The position numbers and the translations under genes are program-made. Under the pieces are notes generated by a model. The model was given only the letters and a program-made list of their open reading frames with translations. It had not been told where the DNA came from and ran no database searches. This document shows, piece after piece, positions 21,027 through 29,004 of a stretch of DNA of 64,000 bases. The DNA comes from Neoluteolibacter marinus (lineage in GTDB: Bacteria > Verrucomicrobiota > Verrucomicrobiia > Verrucomicrobiales > Akkermansiaceae): assembly GCF_014904755.1 (NCBI RefSeq), contig NZ_JACZFQ010000097.1, forward strand, positions 62,001-126,000, given 5' to 3'. Within the stretch, counting starts at the first letter, position 1; each line of letters starts with the position of its first letter.

Positions 21027-21045
21027 GCGGGTTTTCAAAACCCGC
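21027..21045. repeat. Perfect 9-bp palindrome upstream of the SNF2 gene
   Basis: GCGGGTTTT and AAAACCCGC are exact inverse complements around one base. It could be a protein-binding operator or an RNA hairpin in the same leader as the adjacent terminator-like structure. No known binding protein is indicated. Confidence 0.5.
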
Positions 21046-21146
21046 AATAAAAACCTCTGGGACGATTTTTGCGCGTTTGCACGTAGTTTCATTCCGGGGT
21101 CATTCACGGCCTGTTCGGAGCTCCCGTGACGCTTCCGCGCAGGCCC

Positions 21147-21175
21147 TTGCGCGCCGCCCGGTCCGCCGCTAGACC
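21147..21175 (+). promoter_or_regulatory. Candidate promoter for the MBL-fold hydrolase
   Basis: TTGCGC (21147-21152) and TAGACC (21170-21175) with a 17-bp spacer end 7 bp before the ATG at 21183, which would give a leaderless transcript. Spacing and -10-like half resemble the element at 9633-9661. No Shine-Dalgarno precedes the gene. Confidence 0.25.
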
Positions 21176-21182
21176 ATCGCGC

Positions 21183-21794
21183 ATGCCCGAATGCTTCACC
21201 GGTGGATTCGTCCAGACCAATGGTTACCTTTTCCAGACTCCCGACGCCTCGTGGATTGCCGTCGATGCCCCGAGGGGCATGGCCGCCTGGCTCACCTCGC
21301 GTAACATCCGGCCGGCCGCCCTGCTGTTGACGCACCAACACTACGATCATGTCGAGGATGCGGCGGCCGTCGCCGCGCTCGGCGCGACGGTTCACGCATG
21401 GGCCCCCTACTCCACGGAACTCACGCTGGAGGCAATGATGCGATCCTATGGCATGCCGGTCGAAGTGCCGCCCTACCCGGTCGATGTCCTGCTCGAAGGC
21501 ACGAGCAGCCTGGAGATCGGCGGACAGGCGATGGCCTTGGCCCACGTGCCGGGCCACTCCCCCGACAGCGTCACCTTCTTCCTCGCGGACAAGGGAGAAG
21601 TCTATTCGGGCGACACGCTTTTCGAGGGATCGATCGGCCGCGCCGACCTCCCGCGCGGCAACCCCGCCCAGCTGATCGACGGCATCCGCGGAAAACTGTT
21701 CGCCCTGCCGGAGCCCACCGCCGTGTTCCCCGGTCACGGCCCGGCGACCACGATCGGCGCGGAACGTGCTGGAAACCCCTACTGCGGGGATTGA
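21183..21794 (+). CDS. MBL-fold hydrolase, glyoxalase II-like
   Basis: 203 residues from ATG 21183; a longer in-frame start at 21126 would add an Arg-rich stretch that looks non-coding. Metal ligands: HQHYDH (51-56) of the HxHxDH motif, His125 (PGHSPD), Asp144 (SGDTLF) and His185 (FPGHGPAT). The ending ERAGNPYCGD resembles hydroxyacylglutathione-hydrolase-like proteins. Likely a cytosolic thioester or related hydrolase using a dinuclear metal centre; exact substrate unknown. It lies 121 bp before the DUF4175 operon and probably has its own promoter. Confidence 0.9.
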   Translation: MPECFTGGFVQTNGYLFQTPDASWIAVDAPRGMAAWLTSRNIRPAALLLTHQHYDHVEDAAAVAALGATVHAWAPYSTELTLEAMMRSYGMPVEVPPYPVDVLLEGTSSLEIGGQAMALAHVPGHSPDSVTFFLADKGEVYSGDTLFEGSIGRADLPRGNPAQLIDGIRGKLFALPEPTAVFPGHGPATTIGAERAGNPYCGD

Positions 21795-21915
21795 GCGGAG
21801 GCGAAACGGCCGGTCGGCGGCGCTTCCTTGCCGCGAGAAATCCGCTGGAAATCCCGCCGTCCCCCTGCGACCTTCGCAAAGCTTATGAGTCAACCGACGT
21901 TTATTGCCTGAACCC

Positions 21916-24525
21916 ATGGCCGAAGACCCGAAAACGCCGGTGGAAGTCCCGATGCCCGATTCGCTGCGCAAGCAGCTGGATCAGTTCCGGCGGGAACTGT
22001 GGCGGATCAAGATCACCGAAGCGGTCCTCGCCGGCCTGTTCGGCCTGCTGTTTTCGTTCATCGTCGTCTTCGCCCTCGACCGGATCTGGCAAACACCCGG
22101 GCCGCTGCGATTGGCGATCCTGCTCGGCGGCACCTCGCTCGCCGCCGTCTTCGCCCCCCTCTGGATGCACCGCTGGGTCTGGCGCCACCGGCGGGAAAGC
22201 CAGTTGGCCCGGCTGATTTCAAAACGCTTCCCCGGCCTCGGCGACCGCCTCCTCGGCGTGGTCGAGCTCCAGCAGCAGGTCGAGACCGCCGACACCTTGT
22301 CGCCCCGCCTCCGCGCGGCGGCCATGATCCGGGTCGCGGAAGAGGCCGAGAAGAGGCAACTGGAAGGCGCCCTTCCGGATTCCCGGCGCGGCCGCTGGGC
22401 GATGGCGGTCGTCGCCGTGGTGGCTCTCACCGCTGGAGCCTTCATTTTCGCGCCCAAGGCCGGCATGAGTTCTTTGAAGCGCTGGCTGATGCCCCTCTCC
22501 TCATCCCCTCGCTACACCTTCACTGCCCTTCAGGATGTTCCGGACAAATTGACTGTTCCCCAAGGCGAGGCCTTCCGGCTGAGCCTGCGCTTGGCGGACG
22601 ATTCGGAATGGCGACCGATTTCCGGCAAGGCCCGCTACGGCAGCCAGGACGAGGTGACCACCAGCCTGGTGGAAAACCGCTACGACTTCGACTTCCCGGC
22701 CCAGCAGGATCCAGGGATCCTGCGAATCGAAATTGGCGACGCAAAGCATGCGATCGAAGTCACGCCCACCTTGCGCCCGGCCATCCGCAAGGCTTTCGCC
22801 GACGTCGTCTTTCCGGAGTATCTGCAACTCCCCGACCGCGAGGTCGATCTCGGGTCCGGGGTGCTCTCCGTGGTTCAGGGCAGCAAGGTGAAAATCATCG
22901 CCGACGCGACCCGCGAGCTGGCGTCCGCGACCTTCGGCCCGCTCCGTCACGAAGGCGTCCCGGAGGGTGATGGCGGCCCCATGGATATCTCCTCCACCAC
23001 GGCCACCACCCCTGCCCTGCAGGTGGAGGAACACGGCTTCACCGTCCCGGTTTCCTGGACCGATGTGCTGGGCTTGCAAGGACAGGCGGGCTTCGAGGTC
23101 CGGGTCGATGCCTTGGCCGACGAAGCTCCCGGCATCTACATCCAGGGCCTGCCCCGCCAGCACGTGATGCTGCCGGAAGAGACCGTCGACTTCGAGGTCC
23201 TGTCGGAAGACGACTACGGGATCCGCCGGATCGGCCTGGAATGGTCCGGGGAGTTCACCCGCGCCACCGACGAGACCCCGGCGTCGGGCGAGCTCAAATT
23301 GGTCGACGGTGGTCCGGCCATCAACCGGCTGTCGGGCGACGCGGCCTTTTCCCCCGCCACCTTCAACATCCAGCCGCAAAAGCTGACACTGCGGGCATGG
23401 GCCGAGGACTACCTGCCGGACCGGCCGCGGACCTATTCGCAACCGGTCACCCTCTACATCCTGACCCACGACGAACACGCGCAGATGCTGAAAACCCAGT
23501 TCGACCGCGCGATCAGCGAGCTGGAAGACATGGCCCGCCGCGAACGGAACCTCTACGAGGAGAACCAGCGTCTTGAGAAACTCGACCCCGAAGCCCTGCA
23601 AGGCGAGGAAGCCCGCAAGCGGCTCGAGGCACAGGAGGAGGCCGAACGCCAGCAGACCGAGCGGATGAAGGAGCTGGCCGAAAAAATGGAGGATCTTTTC
23701 AAGGACAGCACCCGCAACGGCACCATCGACAAGGAGACGCTGAAGAAAATGGCCGACGCCATGCAGTCGATGAAGGAATTGTCCGAGTCCGACATGCCCG
23801 AAGTGGAGCAGAAGCTCGGCGACGCCCAGGACCAGAAGAGCACCGAGGAAAAAGCCAAGGAGGACCTCGAAAAGGCGGTCGAGAAGCAGAAGGACGTGCT
23901 GGAGAAGATGCAGGAAGCCGTCGATAAGGCCAACGACGCGAACGAACGCTTTGAAGCCAGCACCTTCGTCAACCGCCTCAAGAAGGCCGCCTCGGAGGAA
24001 TCCGGCATCGCCATGGCGACCTGGGACCTGTTTTCGCGGACCGGCGGCCTGCTGCTCGGCGAACTCGATCCGTCGGATCTCGGCAAGGTGCAAGACACGG
24101 TCCGGCAGCAGTCGAACACCACCTCTGACGTGCGCTGGATCCAGGAAGATTTGAGCCACTTCTTCGCCCGCACCAACAAGGAAGCCTACCGCAAAATCCT
24201 CGATGCCATGATGGAATCGAGGATCGACCTGGGACTCGAGGACCTGCGGCGGATCCTCGACCTGAACCAAGGCTATCTCGCCAAGGAGGACGCGGAGAAA
24301 TGGGCGGCCAAGCTCAACGAGTGGGCGAAGATGCTGGAAGGCGAACAACAGCAGGACAACGGCGGCGGCCAAGGCGAAGGCGCTCCTCCTTCCGCCGATG
24401 AAGACTTTGAATTCATGCTGCGGGTGATGAAGCTGATCCAGCAGGAACAGGACATCCGCGCCCGCACCCGATCCCTCGAAACCTTGCGCCGCTCCTACGA
24501 AGGCGAACCCGCCACCAAGCCATGA
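21916..24525 (+). CDS. DUF4175-like membrane protein with coiled coil
   Basis: 869 residues from ATG 21916 (a TTG four codons earlier is less likely). Two N-terminal spans (~32-54 and ~64-84) and a third at ~154-174 precede a periplasmic beta-rich region (~175-520). A long Glu/Lys-rich coiled coil follows (~530-690, ISELEDMARRERNLYEENQR onward) and then a helical C-terminus. This matches DUF4175-type proteins, which in PVC bacteria and alphaproteobacteria often accompany MoxR/vWA operons. It is the first gene of a six-gene cluster in which almost every stop overlaps the next start. Inferred role: membrane scaffold of an envelope complex. Confidence 0.75.
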   Translation: MAEDPKTPVEVPMPDSLRKQLDQFRRELWRIKITEAVLAGLFGLLFSFIVVFALDRIWQTPGPLRLAILLGGTSLAAVFAPLWMHRWVWRHRRESQLARLISKRFPGLGDRLLGVVELQQQVETADTLSPRLRAAAMIRVAEEAEKRQLEGALPDSRRGRWAMAVVAVVALTAGAFIFAPKAGMSSLKRWLMPLSSSPRYTFTALQDVPDKLTVPQGEAFRLSLRLADDSEWRPISGKARYGSQDEVTTSLVENRYDFDFPAQQDPGILRIEIGDAKHAIEVTPTLRPAIRKAFADVVFPEYLQLPDREVDLGSGVLSVVQGSKVKIIADATRELASATFGPLRHEGVPEGDGGPMDISSTTATTPALQVEEHGFTVPVSWTDVLGLQGQAGFEVRVDALADEAPGIYIQGLPRQHVMLPEETVDFEVLSEDDYGIRRIGLEWSGEFTRATDETPASGELKLVDGGPAINRLSGDAAFSPATFNIQPQKLTLRAWAEDYLPDRPRTYSQPVTLYILTHDEHAQMLKTQFDRAISELEDMARRERNLYEENQRLEKLDPEALQGEEARKRLEAQEEAERQQTERMKELAEKMEDLFKDSTRNGTIDKETLKKMADAMQSMKELSESDMPEVEQKLGDAQDQKSTEEKAKEDLEKAVEKQKDVLEKMQEAVDKANDANERFEASTFVNRLKKAASEESGIAMATWDLFSRTGGLLLGELDPSDLGKVQDTVRQQSNTTSDVRWIQEDLSHFFARTNKEAYRKILDAMMESRIDLGLEDLRRILDLNQGYLAKEDAEKWAAKLNEWAKMLEGEQQQDNGGGQGEGAPPSADEDFEFMLRVMKLIQQEQDIRARTRSLETLRRSYEGEPATKP

Positions 24526-25148
24526 AAGCCATCGCCCTGCTCCTCGCCCTTCCGGTCCTTACCGCCGCCGCAGCCGACGAGGCGGACTTGGCGGAAAAGA
24601 TCGCCGAACATCAGGCCGGTTCCCAGAAGCTGGCCGATCGCCAGGACGAGCTGTCCGCGGACGTCCAGCAGCTGGTGATCGAGCAGACCCACCCGAAAGT
24701 CATCGAACTCCTCGAGGAAGTGGAGGACGCGATGGACGAGGCGTCCGGGCTGCTCCTCGACCAGGACACCGGAGGGGTCACCATCGCCGCCGAGACCGAT
24801 GTCATCGAAAAGATTTTCGCCGCCGCCAAGGAACGCCAGAAGCAGCAGGGCCAGGACCAGAGCGAGAGTGGCAGCGCCATGCTCGACATGATGCAGGAGA
24901 TGATGGGCCAGGGCAAACCGGCCGACCAGCCGGGCGAACAACCCGGCAAGGGAGCAGGCGAGAAGGGCGGCGAAGGCCAGACCGGCGACTCCGACACCGC
25001 CAATGGTGCCAATGGCGGCGCCACCGGGGGCAAGGACGAGGAGCGCCGGGTCCCCAAGGCCTCCGGCAGGGCCGGCCAGAGCCTGCCGCGTGAATTCCAG
25101 CAAGCCTTGGACGACTACAACCGCGCCGCCGAGAAACTCGCCAAATGA
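24522..25148 (+). CDS. Secreted Gln/Gly-rich hypothetical protein
   Basis: 208 residues. A signal peptide (KAIALLLALPVLTAAAADE, cleavage near residue 16) is followed by an acidic helical domain (~20-110) with possible coiled coil, then a low-complexity Gln/Gly/Lys segment (~110-180) and a short helical end (REFQQALDDYNRAAEKLA). Starts with ATGA overlap on the DUF4175 gene and ends with ATGA overlap on the next gene. No family recognised. The helical end could contact the coiled coil of the upstream product. Confidence 0.65.
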   Translation: MKAIALLLALPVLTAAAADEADLAEKIAEHQAGSQKLADRQDELSADVQQLVIEQTHPKVIELLEEVEDAMDEASGLLLDQDTGGVTIAAETDVIEKIFAAAKERQKQQGQDQSESGSAMLDMMQEMMGQGKPADQPGEQPGKGAGEKGGEGQTGDSDTANGANGGATGGKDEERRVPKASGRAGQSLPREFQQALDDYNRAAEKLAK

Positions 25149-26131
25149 GCCGACTCCTTCCATGCCTGATCCTTGGCGCCGCGCTAGCACCGCTGGCCGC
25201 CCAGAACCTGCCCCGCCGGCCCGACGATCCGGTCCCGGCGCAGGTCGACACGATGTATGAGCGCGGCCTCGCCTACCTCGCGAAATCCCAGAACGACCGT
25301 GGATCCTGGGACGACAGCATGGGCGGCGAACCCGGCGTCGTCGGACTCTGCGTGGTGGCCTTCCTCGCCCATGGCGAGGACCCGAATCACGGCGTTTATG
25401 CGAAGCAGATCAGCAAGGGAATCGACTACATCCTCTCCCAGCAGAACTCCACCAACGGCTACATTGGCAACAGCATGTACAACCACGGCTTCGCCACACT
25501 GGCGCTGGCCGAAGCCTACGGGATGGTCGATAACCTGAAGATCGCCCCGGCCCTCGAGAAGGCGGTGGAGTTGATCCTCAGCGCCCAGAAGCGCAATCGC
25601 TCCGAGGCGTGGCGCTACACGCCGGACAGCACGGATGCCGACACCACCGTGTCGGGTTGCCAGATCGTCGCGCTTTTCGCCGCCCGCAACGCCGGACTCG
25701 CGGTCCCCAACGACGCCTTGAAGAAGGGACTCGCCTACCTTGCCCGCTGCCGCGGGGGCGACGGCGGCTACGGCTACACCTCGGCCGGCGGACCGAAACC
25801 CACCCTGACCGCCATCGGCGTGCTTTGCCTGTCCCTGGCGAAGGAAAAGGATGGCAAGGGTTTCCAGACCTCGGTCGACTACCTCCGCAAGCAGCTGTCC
25901 TACCGCGACCGCCACTACCCCTACTACTTCGAGTACTACATGTCGCAAGCCCTCTTCCACGCTCATCCCGAGACATGGGAAGAGTGGAATTCGCGCAACA
26001 TCCGCTACCTTTCCACCATCCAGTCCCGCGACGGTTCATGGCCGGGAAACAAGGGCCAGTCGTTCAACACCGCCGGCGCGCTGCTTTCTCTCGCCCTCAA
26101 CTACCGCTTCCTGCCGATCTACGAAAAATGA
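25145..26131 (+). CDS. Prenyltransferase/squalene-cyclase-like alpha/alpha-toroid protein
   Basis: 328 residues with a signal peptide (~1-20). Several helix-pair repeats of the squalene-oxidase/prenyltransferase toroid are seen: GLAYLAKSQNDRGSWDD, GIDYILSQQNSTNGYIGN, GLAYLARCRGGDGGYGYTS and YLSTIQSRDGSWPG. The motif DADTTVSGCQIVAL recalls the Asp-rich region of class II cyclases, but the protein is about half the length of a true squalene-hopene cyclase and is exported, so cyclase activity is unlikely. Such exported toroids are common in PVC genomes beside MoxR/vWA clusters. ATGA overlaps link it to both neighbours. Confidence 0.8.
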   Translation: MSRLLPCLILGAALAPLAAQNLPRRPDDPVPAQVDTMYERGLAYLAKSQNDRGSWDDSMGGEPGVVGLCVVAFLAHGEDPNHGVYAKQISKGIDYILSQQNSTNGYIGNSMYNHGFATLALAEAYGMVDNLKIAPALEKAVELILSAQKRNRSEAWRYTPDSTDADTTVSGCQIVALFAARNAGLAVPNDALKKGLAYLARCRGGDGGYGYTSAGGPKPTLTAIGVLCLSLAKEKDGKGFQTSVDYLRKQLSYRDRHYPYYFEYYMSQALFHAHPETWEEWNSRNIRYLSTIQSRDGSWPGNKGQSFNTAGALLSLALNYRFLPIYEK

Positions 26132-27675
26132 TCCGCCCCCTTCTCATCTCGACGCTGCTTGCCACCCGCTTGATGGCCGCGGACACCGCCGTGGAAGAAG
26201 CGGCCGACCTGCTCCGCTTCACCAACGGCAACCAGATCGACGGTGAGTTCGCCGGCATGGACCAAAGCGGCGTGGTCACCTGGCACCGCAGCGACGTGGC
26301 GACCCCGATGCCCTTCAAGCGCGAGAAGATCCGCCAGATCGTCCTGCGGAATGCCCGCCCGCTGTCGGCCATGGACTCGCCGTGCCACGTCACCCTGGTC
26401 AACGGCGACCGCATCCCGGGGAACGTGGTCGCGGCGGACGACAAGTCCATCACCCTGGAAACCACGCTCGCCGGTCCGCTGATCCTGCCGCGGGAGGTGG
26501 TCGCCGCCGTTTCCCCGAACCCCTTCGGCGGCCGCTTGATTTACGCGGGTCCGTTCGACCAGACGGGATGGCAACAGGTCCAGTCCGACGGAAAAATGGG
26601 AATCCTCGACGAGATGGGCTTGTCGCTTCCGGGTACGGCCCCGGAGGAAGATAGCGAGACGCCGAAGCCTTCATGGCACCACTCCGGCGCCTCGTGGTTC
26701 TCCAGCGGCGGCAATGATGCGATCATCCTCGACGCCAAGATGCCGGACCGCGCCCTGCTGAGGTTCAAGCTCGGCTGGCGCAGCCGCCCCAACATCGCCG
26801 TCGCCTTTCACTGCGACTTCACCCGCCCCGAACCCAAGGAGCAGGACGAAAAGGAGGACGACGCTCCCGCCCGGCCGAACTTCGGCGGCCTCCAGAACCT
26901 GGCCAACCTTTTCGGGACCGCCTATGTGATCAACTTCCAGGCCGGCTACATCCACCTGCAGCGGACCGGCTTCGACGACGATGGCAACCCGGAGGTCGAG
27001 CGGATCCGCGTCGGGAACTCCTCGATACGCCTTCCCGACACCGGCGAGGCGGTCTTTGAAATCCGCTGCAACCGCCAGGAAGGGAACATCTCGGTCTACA
27101 TCGACGACGAGTTCGCGGTCCAATGGAACACCTCGGACGAACTCGAGCGCGAGGTCTGGAAAAACCAGCCGCGCAACGTCAACTACCAGGCACCCGGCGG
27201 CGGACTCGGCTTCCAGGTCCAGGGCAACTCCGCGTCGGTCAGGATCTCCGACCTCGTGGTGGCGGAATGGAACGGCATGACAGACTCCGCCCGCAGCATG
27301 GAAAGCGATCACCGCGACATCGTCCTCCTCGCCAACGGCACGGACCGCTTTTCCGGCGAGGTGCTGGCCATCCGTGACGGGCAGGTCGAGATCGATGCCA
27401 GCTACGGCCCGCTCAAGATCCCGCTCGAAGACATTGCCGAAATCCACTTTGCCCGGGACAAGCGCCGCAAGGCCGACGAGCCCCTCGCCTCCGAGATCAC
27501 CGTCATCCTCCAGCCCGTGGGCCGGATCAGCGGGGTTCCCCTGGCGTCGGACGCCCACCGGATGCAGATCGACTCGCCGCTGGCCGGCAAGATCGACCTC
27601 GATCTCGCGCCGGCGGTGGTGCTGGAATTCCAGTCCGGCGGTGGATTTCTCGACGATTGGGACGATGCTCCCTGA
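26128..27675 (+). CDS. Exported multidomain protein, tandem paralogue A
   Basis: 515 residues from ATG 26128, overlapping the previous stop (ATGA). Signal peptide ~1-17. Two N-terminal repeats share the pattern NG-D-x-x-x-G-x(n)-V-x-L-x-T (FTNGNQIDGEFAGMDQSG; LVNGDRIPGNVVAADDKSIT), resembling small Sm-like beta barrels. A central beta-rich region of ~250 residues (RLIYAGPFDQTGWQQ to ISDLVVAEWNG) looks like a lectin/LamG-type sandwich. Two further repeats follow (LANGTDRFSGEVLAI; EITVILQPVGRISGVPLA). It is the first of three adjacent genes with this plan. No catalytic motif or named family was recognised; the domain reading is inference from repeat patterns. Confidence 0.65.
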   Translation: MIRPLLISTLLATRLMAADTAVEEAADLLRFTNGNQIDGEFAGMDQSGVVTWHRSDVATPMPFKREKIRQIVLRNARPLSAMDSPCHVTLVNGDRIPGNVVAADDKSITLETTLAGPLILPREVVAAVSPNPFGGRLIYAGPFDQTGWQQVQSDGKMGILDEMGLSLPGTAPEEDSETPKPSWHHSGASWFSSGGNDAIILDAKMPDRALLRFKLGWRSRPNIAVAFHCDFTRPEPKEQDEKEDDAPARPNFGGLQNLANLFGTAYVINFQAGYIHLQRTGFDDDGNPEVERIRVGNSSIRLPDTGEAVFEIRCNRQEGNISVYIDDEFAVQWNTSDELEREVWKNQPRNVNYQAPGGGLGFQVQGNSASVRISDLVVAEWNGMTDSARSMESDHRDIVLLANGTDRFSGEVLAIRDGQVEIDASYGPLKIPLEDIAEIHFARDKRRKADEPLASEITVILQPVGRISGVPLASDAHRMQIDSPLAGKIDLDLAPAVVLEFQSGGGFLDDWDDAP

Positions 27676-27687
27676 CTTTCCCTACCC

Positions 27688-29004
27688 GTGTTCCGACTCC
27701 TCACACTCTTCGCCTTGATGCTGCCCGTCGCCGCGGACGAGGTGATCCTCGCCGACGGCTCCAAGCTTTCCGGCACGATCTCCTCCCTCGCGAACGACGG
27801 CGAGCTGCGGCTCGACACCCCCTTGGCCTTCGAGCCCTTCCGCCTGCTGGCCAAGGACATCACCCGGGTGAACCTATCCCAACCCGAAGCGGTCCGCGGC
27901 GATCACGACGCGTTGATCGTCCTCGCCAACGACGACCGTTTCGCCTGCGAACTCAAGGGCATCGACGCCACGACCGTCACCGTCGACACGGGCTTTGCCG
28001 GAGAAATCGTCATCCCCCGCGAATCGGTGAGCACCATCCAGCTGGGCGTCCGTCCCCGGAAACTCATCTACCGCGGTCCGGAGAGCGATGCCGGATGGAC
28101 GATCAAGAACGGCTGGAACTTCGACTCCAACCGCTTCGCCGCGTCGCGACCCGGAACGATTTCCCGCGAGTTCGATATCCCCGGTTCCTTTTCCCTGCGC
28201 TTCCGGATTGCCTGGCGGAACTCCCCGAACATCCAGATTTACTTCGCCTCCGACTCCTTTGAGACCACCGGCAAAAGCGATCGCTACTACCTCCAGTTCG
28301 GTGCCTCCGCGTTCGAACTGAAGCGCCAGCAAAGCAACGACGGCCATCCCTACCTGTCGATGAAGTCGATCTTGCGCGACCCCTCGGAGTTCACCAATTC
28401 CGCGGTCGACGTCGAGCTGCGGGTCGATCGCAAGCTGGGAATCGTCCATGTCTACCTCGACGGCGAATACGAGGGCAAATTCAAGGATCCCCTGGATGCC
28501 GCCCCCACCGGCCAGGGCATCATGTTCCGCAGCAACATCGGCGGCGAGGACGTGCAATACATCGACCGGATCGAGGTCCGGGAATGGAACGCCTCTTCCG
28601 ACCGTCACCGCAACGAGGAACGCGGTGACGAGTCCCAGGACGTGATGATCACCCGCAGTTCCGACCGGGGCACTGGAAGCATTATCGGCCTGACCCCGGA
28701 CAAGGACGGAGGCGGCATCTCCTTCAAGAGCCCCCATTACCCGGACCCGGTAAGTCATCCGGTTTCCGAGGTTTCGACACTCTTTTTCGCCAGACCCGAG
28801 AGCCGTCCTCCCGCCGCGTCACCGGTCATGCAGTTGGCCCTGCGGGAACGCGGGTCGCTGGGCATCACCAGCTGCGTCCTCGAGGGCAATCAGCTGAAGG
28901 CCGAGCATCCCCTGCTGGGGCCCCTGACCCTCAGCCGGGACGCCGTGGCAGGATTGGAACGCGTCGGGGACGAACCCGAAGAAACCGAATCGGACGAGCC
29001 ATGA
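27688..29004 (+). CDS. Exported multidomain protein, tandem paralogue B
   Basis: 438 residues with a GTG start at 27688, 12 bp after paralogue A. Signal peptide ~1-16 (FRLLTLFALMLPVAADE). Two N-terminal repeats (LADGSKLSGTISSLANDG; LANDDRFACELKGIDATTV) lead to the linker RKLIYRGPESDAGWTI and a central sandwich-like domain (SLRFRIAWRNSPNIQIYFAS, then VDVELRVDRKLGIVHVYLDG). Weaker repeats close the protein. The central domain resembles the concanavalin-like fold of DUF1080 proteins. Stop overlaps paralogue C as ATGA. Function unknown; a binding or structural role in the envelope is more likely than catalysis. Confidence 0.65.
   Translation: MFRLLTLFALMLPVAADEVILADGSKLSGTISSLANDGELRLDTPLAFEPFRLLAKDITRVNLSQPEAVRGDHDALIVLANDDRFACELKGIDATTVTVDTGFAGEIVIPRESVSTIQLGVRPRKLIYRGPESDAGWTIKNGWNFDSNRFAASRPGTISREFDIPGSFSLRFRIAWRNSPNIQIYFASDSFETTGKSDRYYLQFGASAFELKRQQSNDGHPYLSMKSILRDPSEFTNSAVDVELRVDRKLGIVHVYLDGEYEGKFKDPLDAAPTGQGIMFRSNIGGEDVQYIDRIEVREWNASSDRHRNEERGDESQDVMITRSSDRGTGSIIGLTPDKDGGGISFKSPHYPDPVSHPVSEVSTLFFARPESRPPAASPVMQLALRERGSLGITSCVLEGNQLKAEHPLLGPLTLSRDAVAGLERVGDEPEETESDEP

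Noticed and set aside
17928-21050. Very long open frame opposite the SNF2 gene (over 1000 codons)
   Set aside because: It is antisense to a conserved ATPase; the composition (Leu/Arg/Asp/Val-rich with no domain) is what GC-rich third positions produce on the opposite strand.
20946-21971. N-terminal extension of the SNF2 frame upstream of 20945
   Set aside because: It runs antisense through the MBL-fold gene and through a terminator-like leader; the residues look random and Arg/Gly-rich.
25145-26131. True squalene-hopene or terpene cyclase
   Set aside because: The protein is exported and about half the needed length, and lacks a complete Asp-rich catalytic motif in context.
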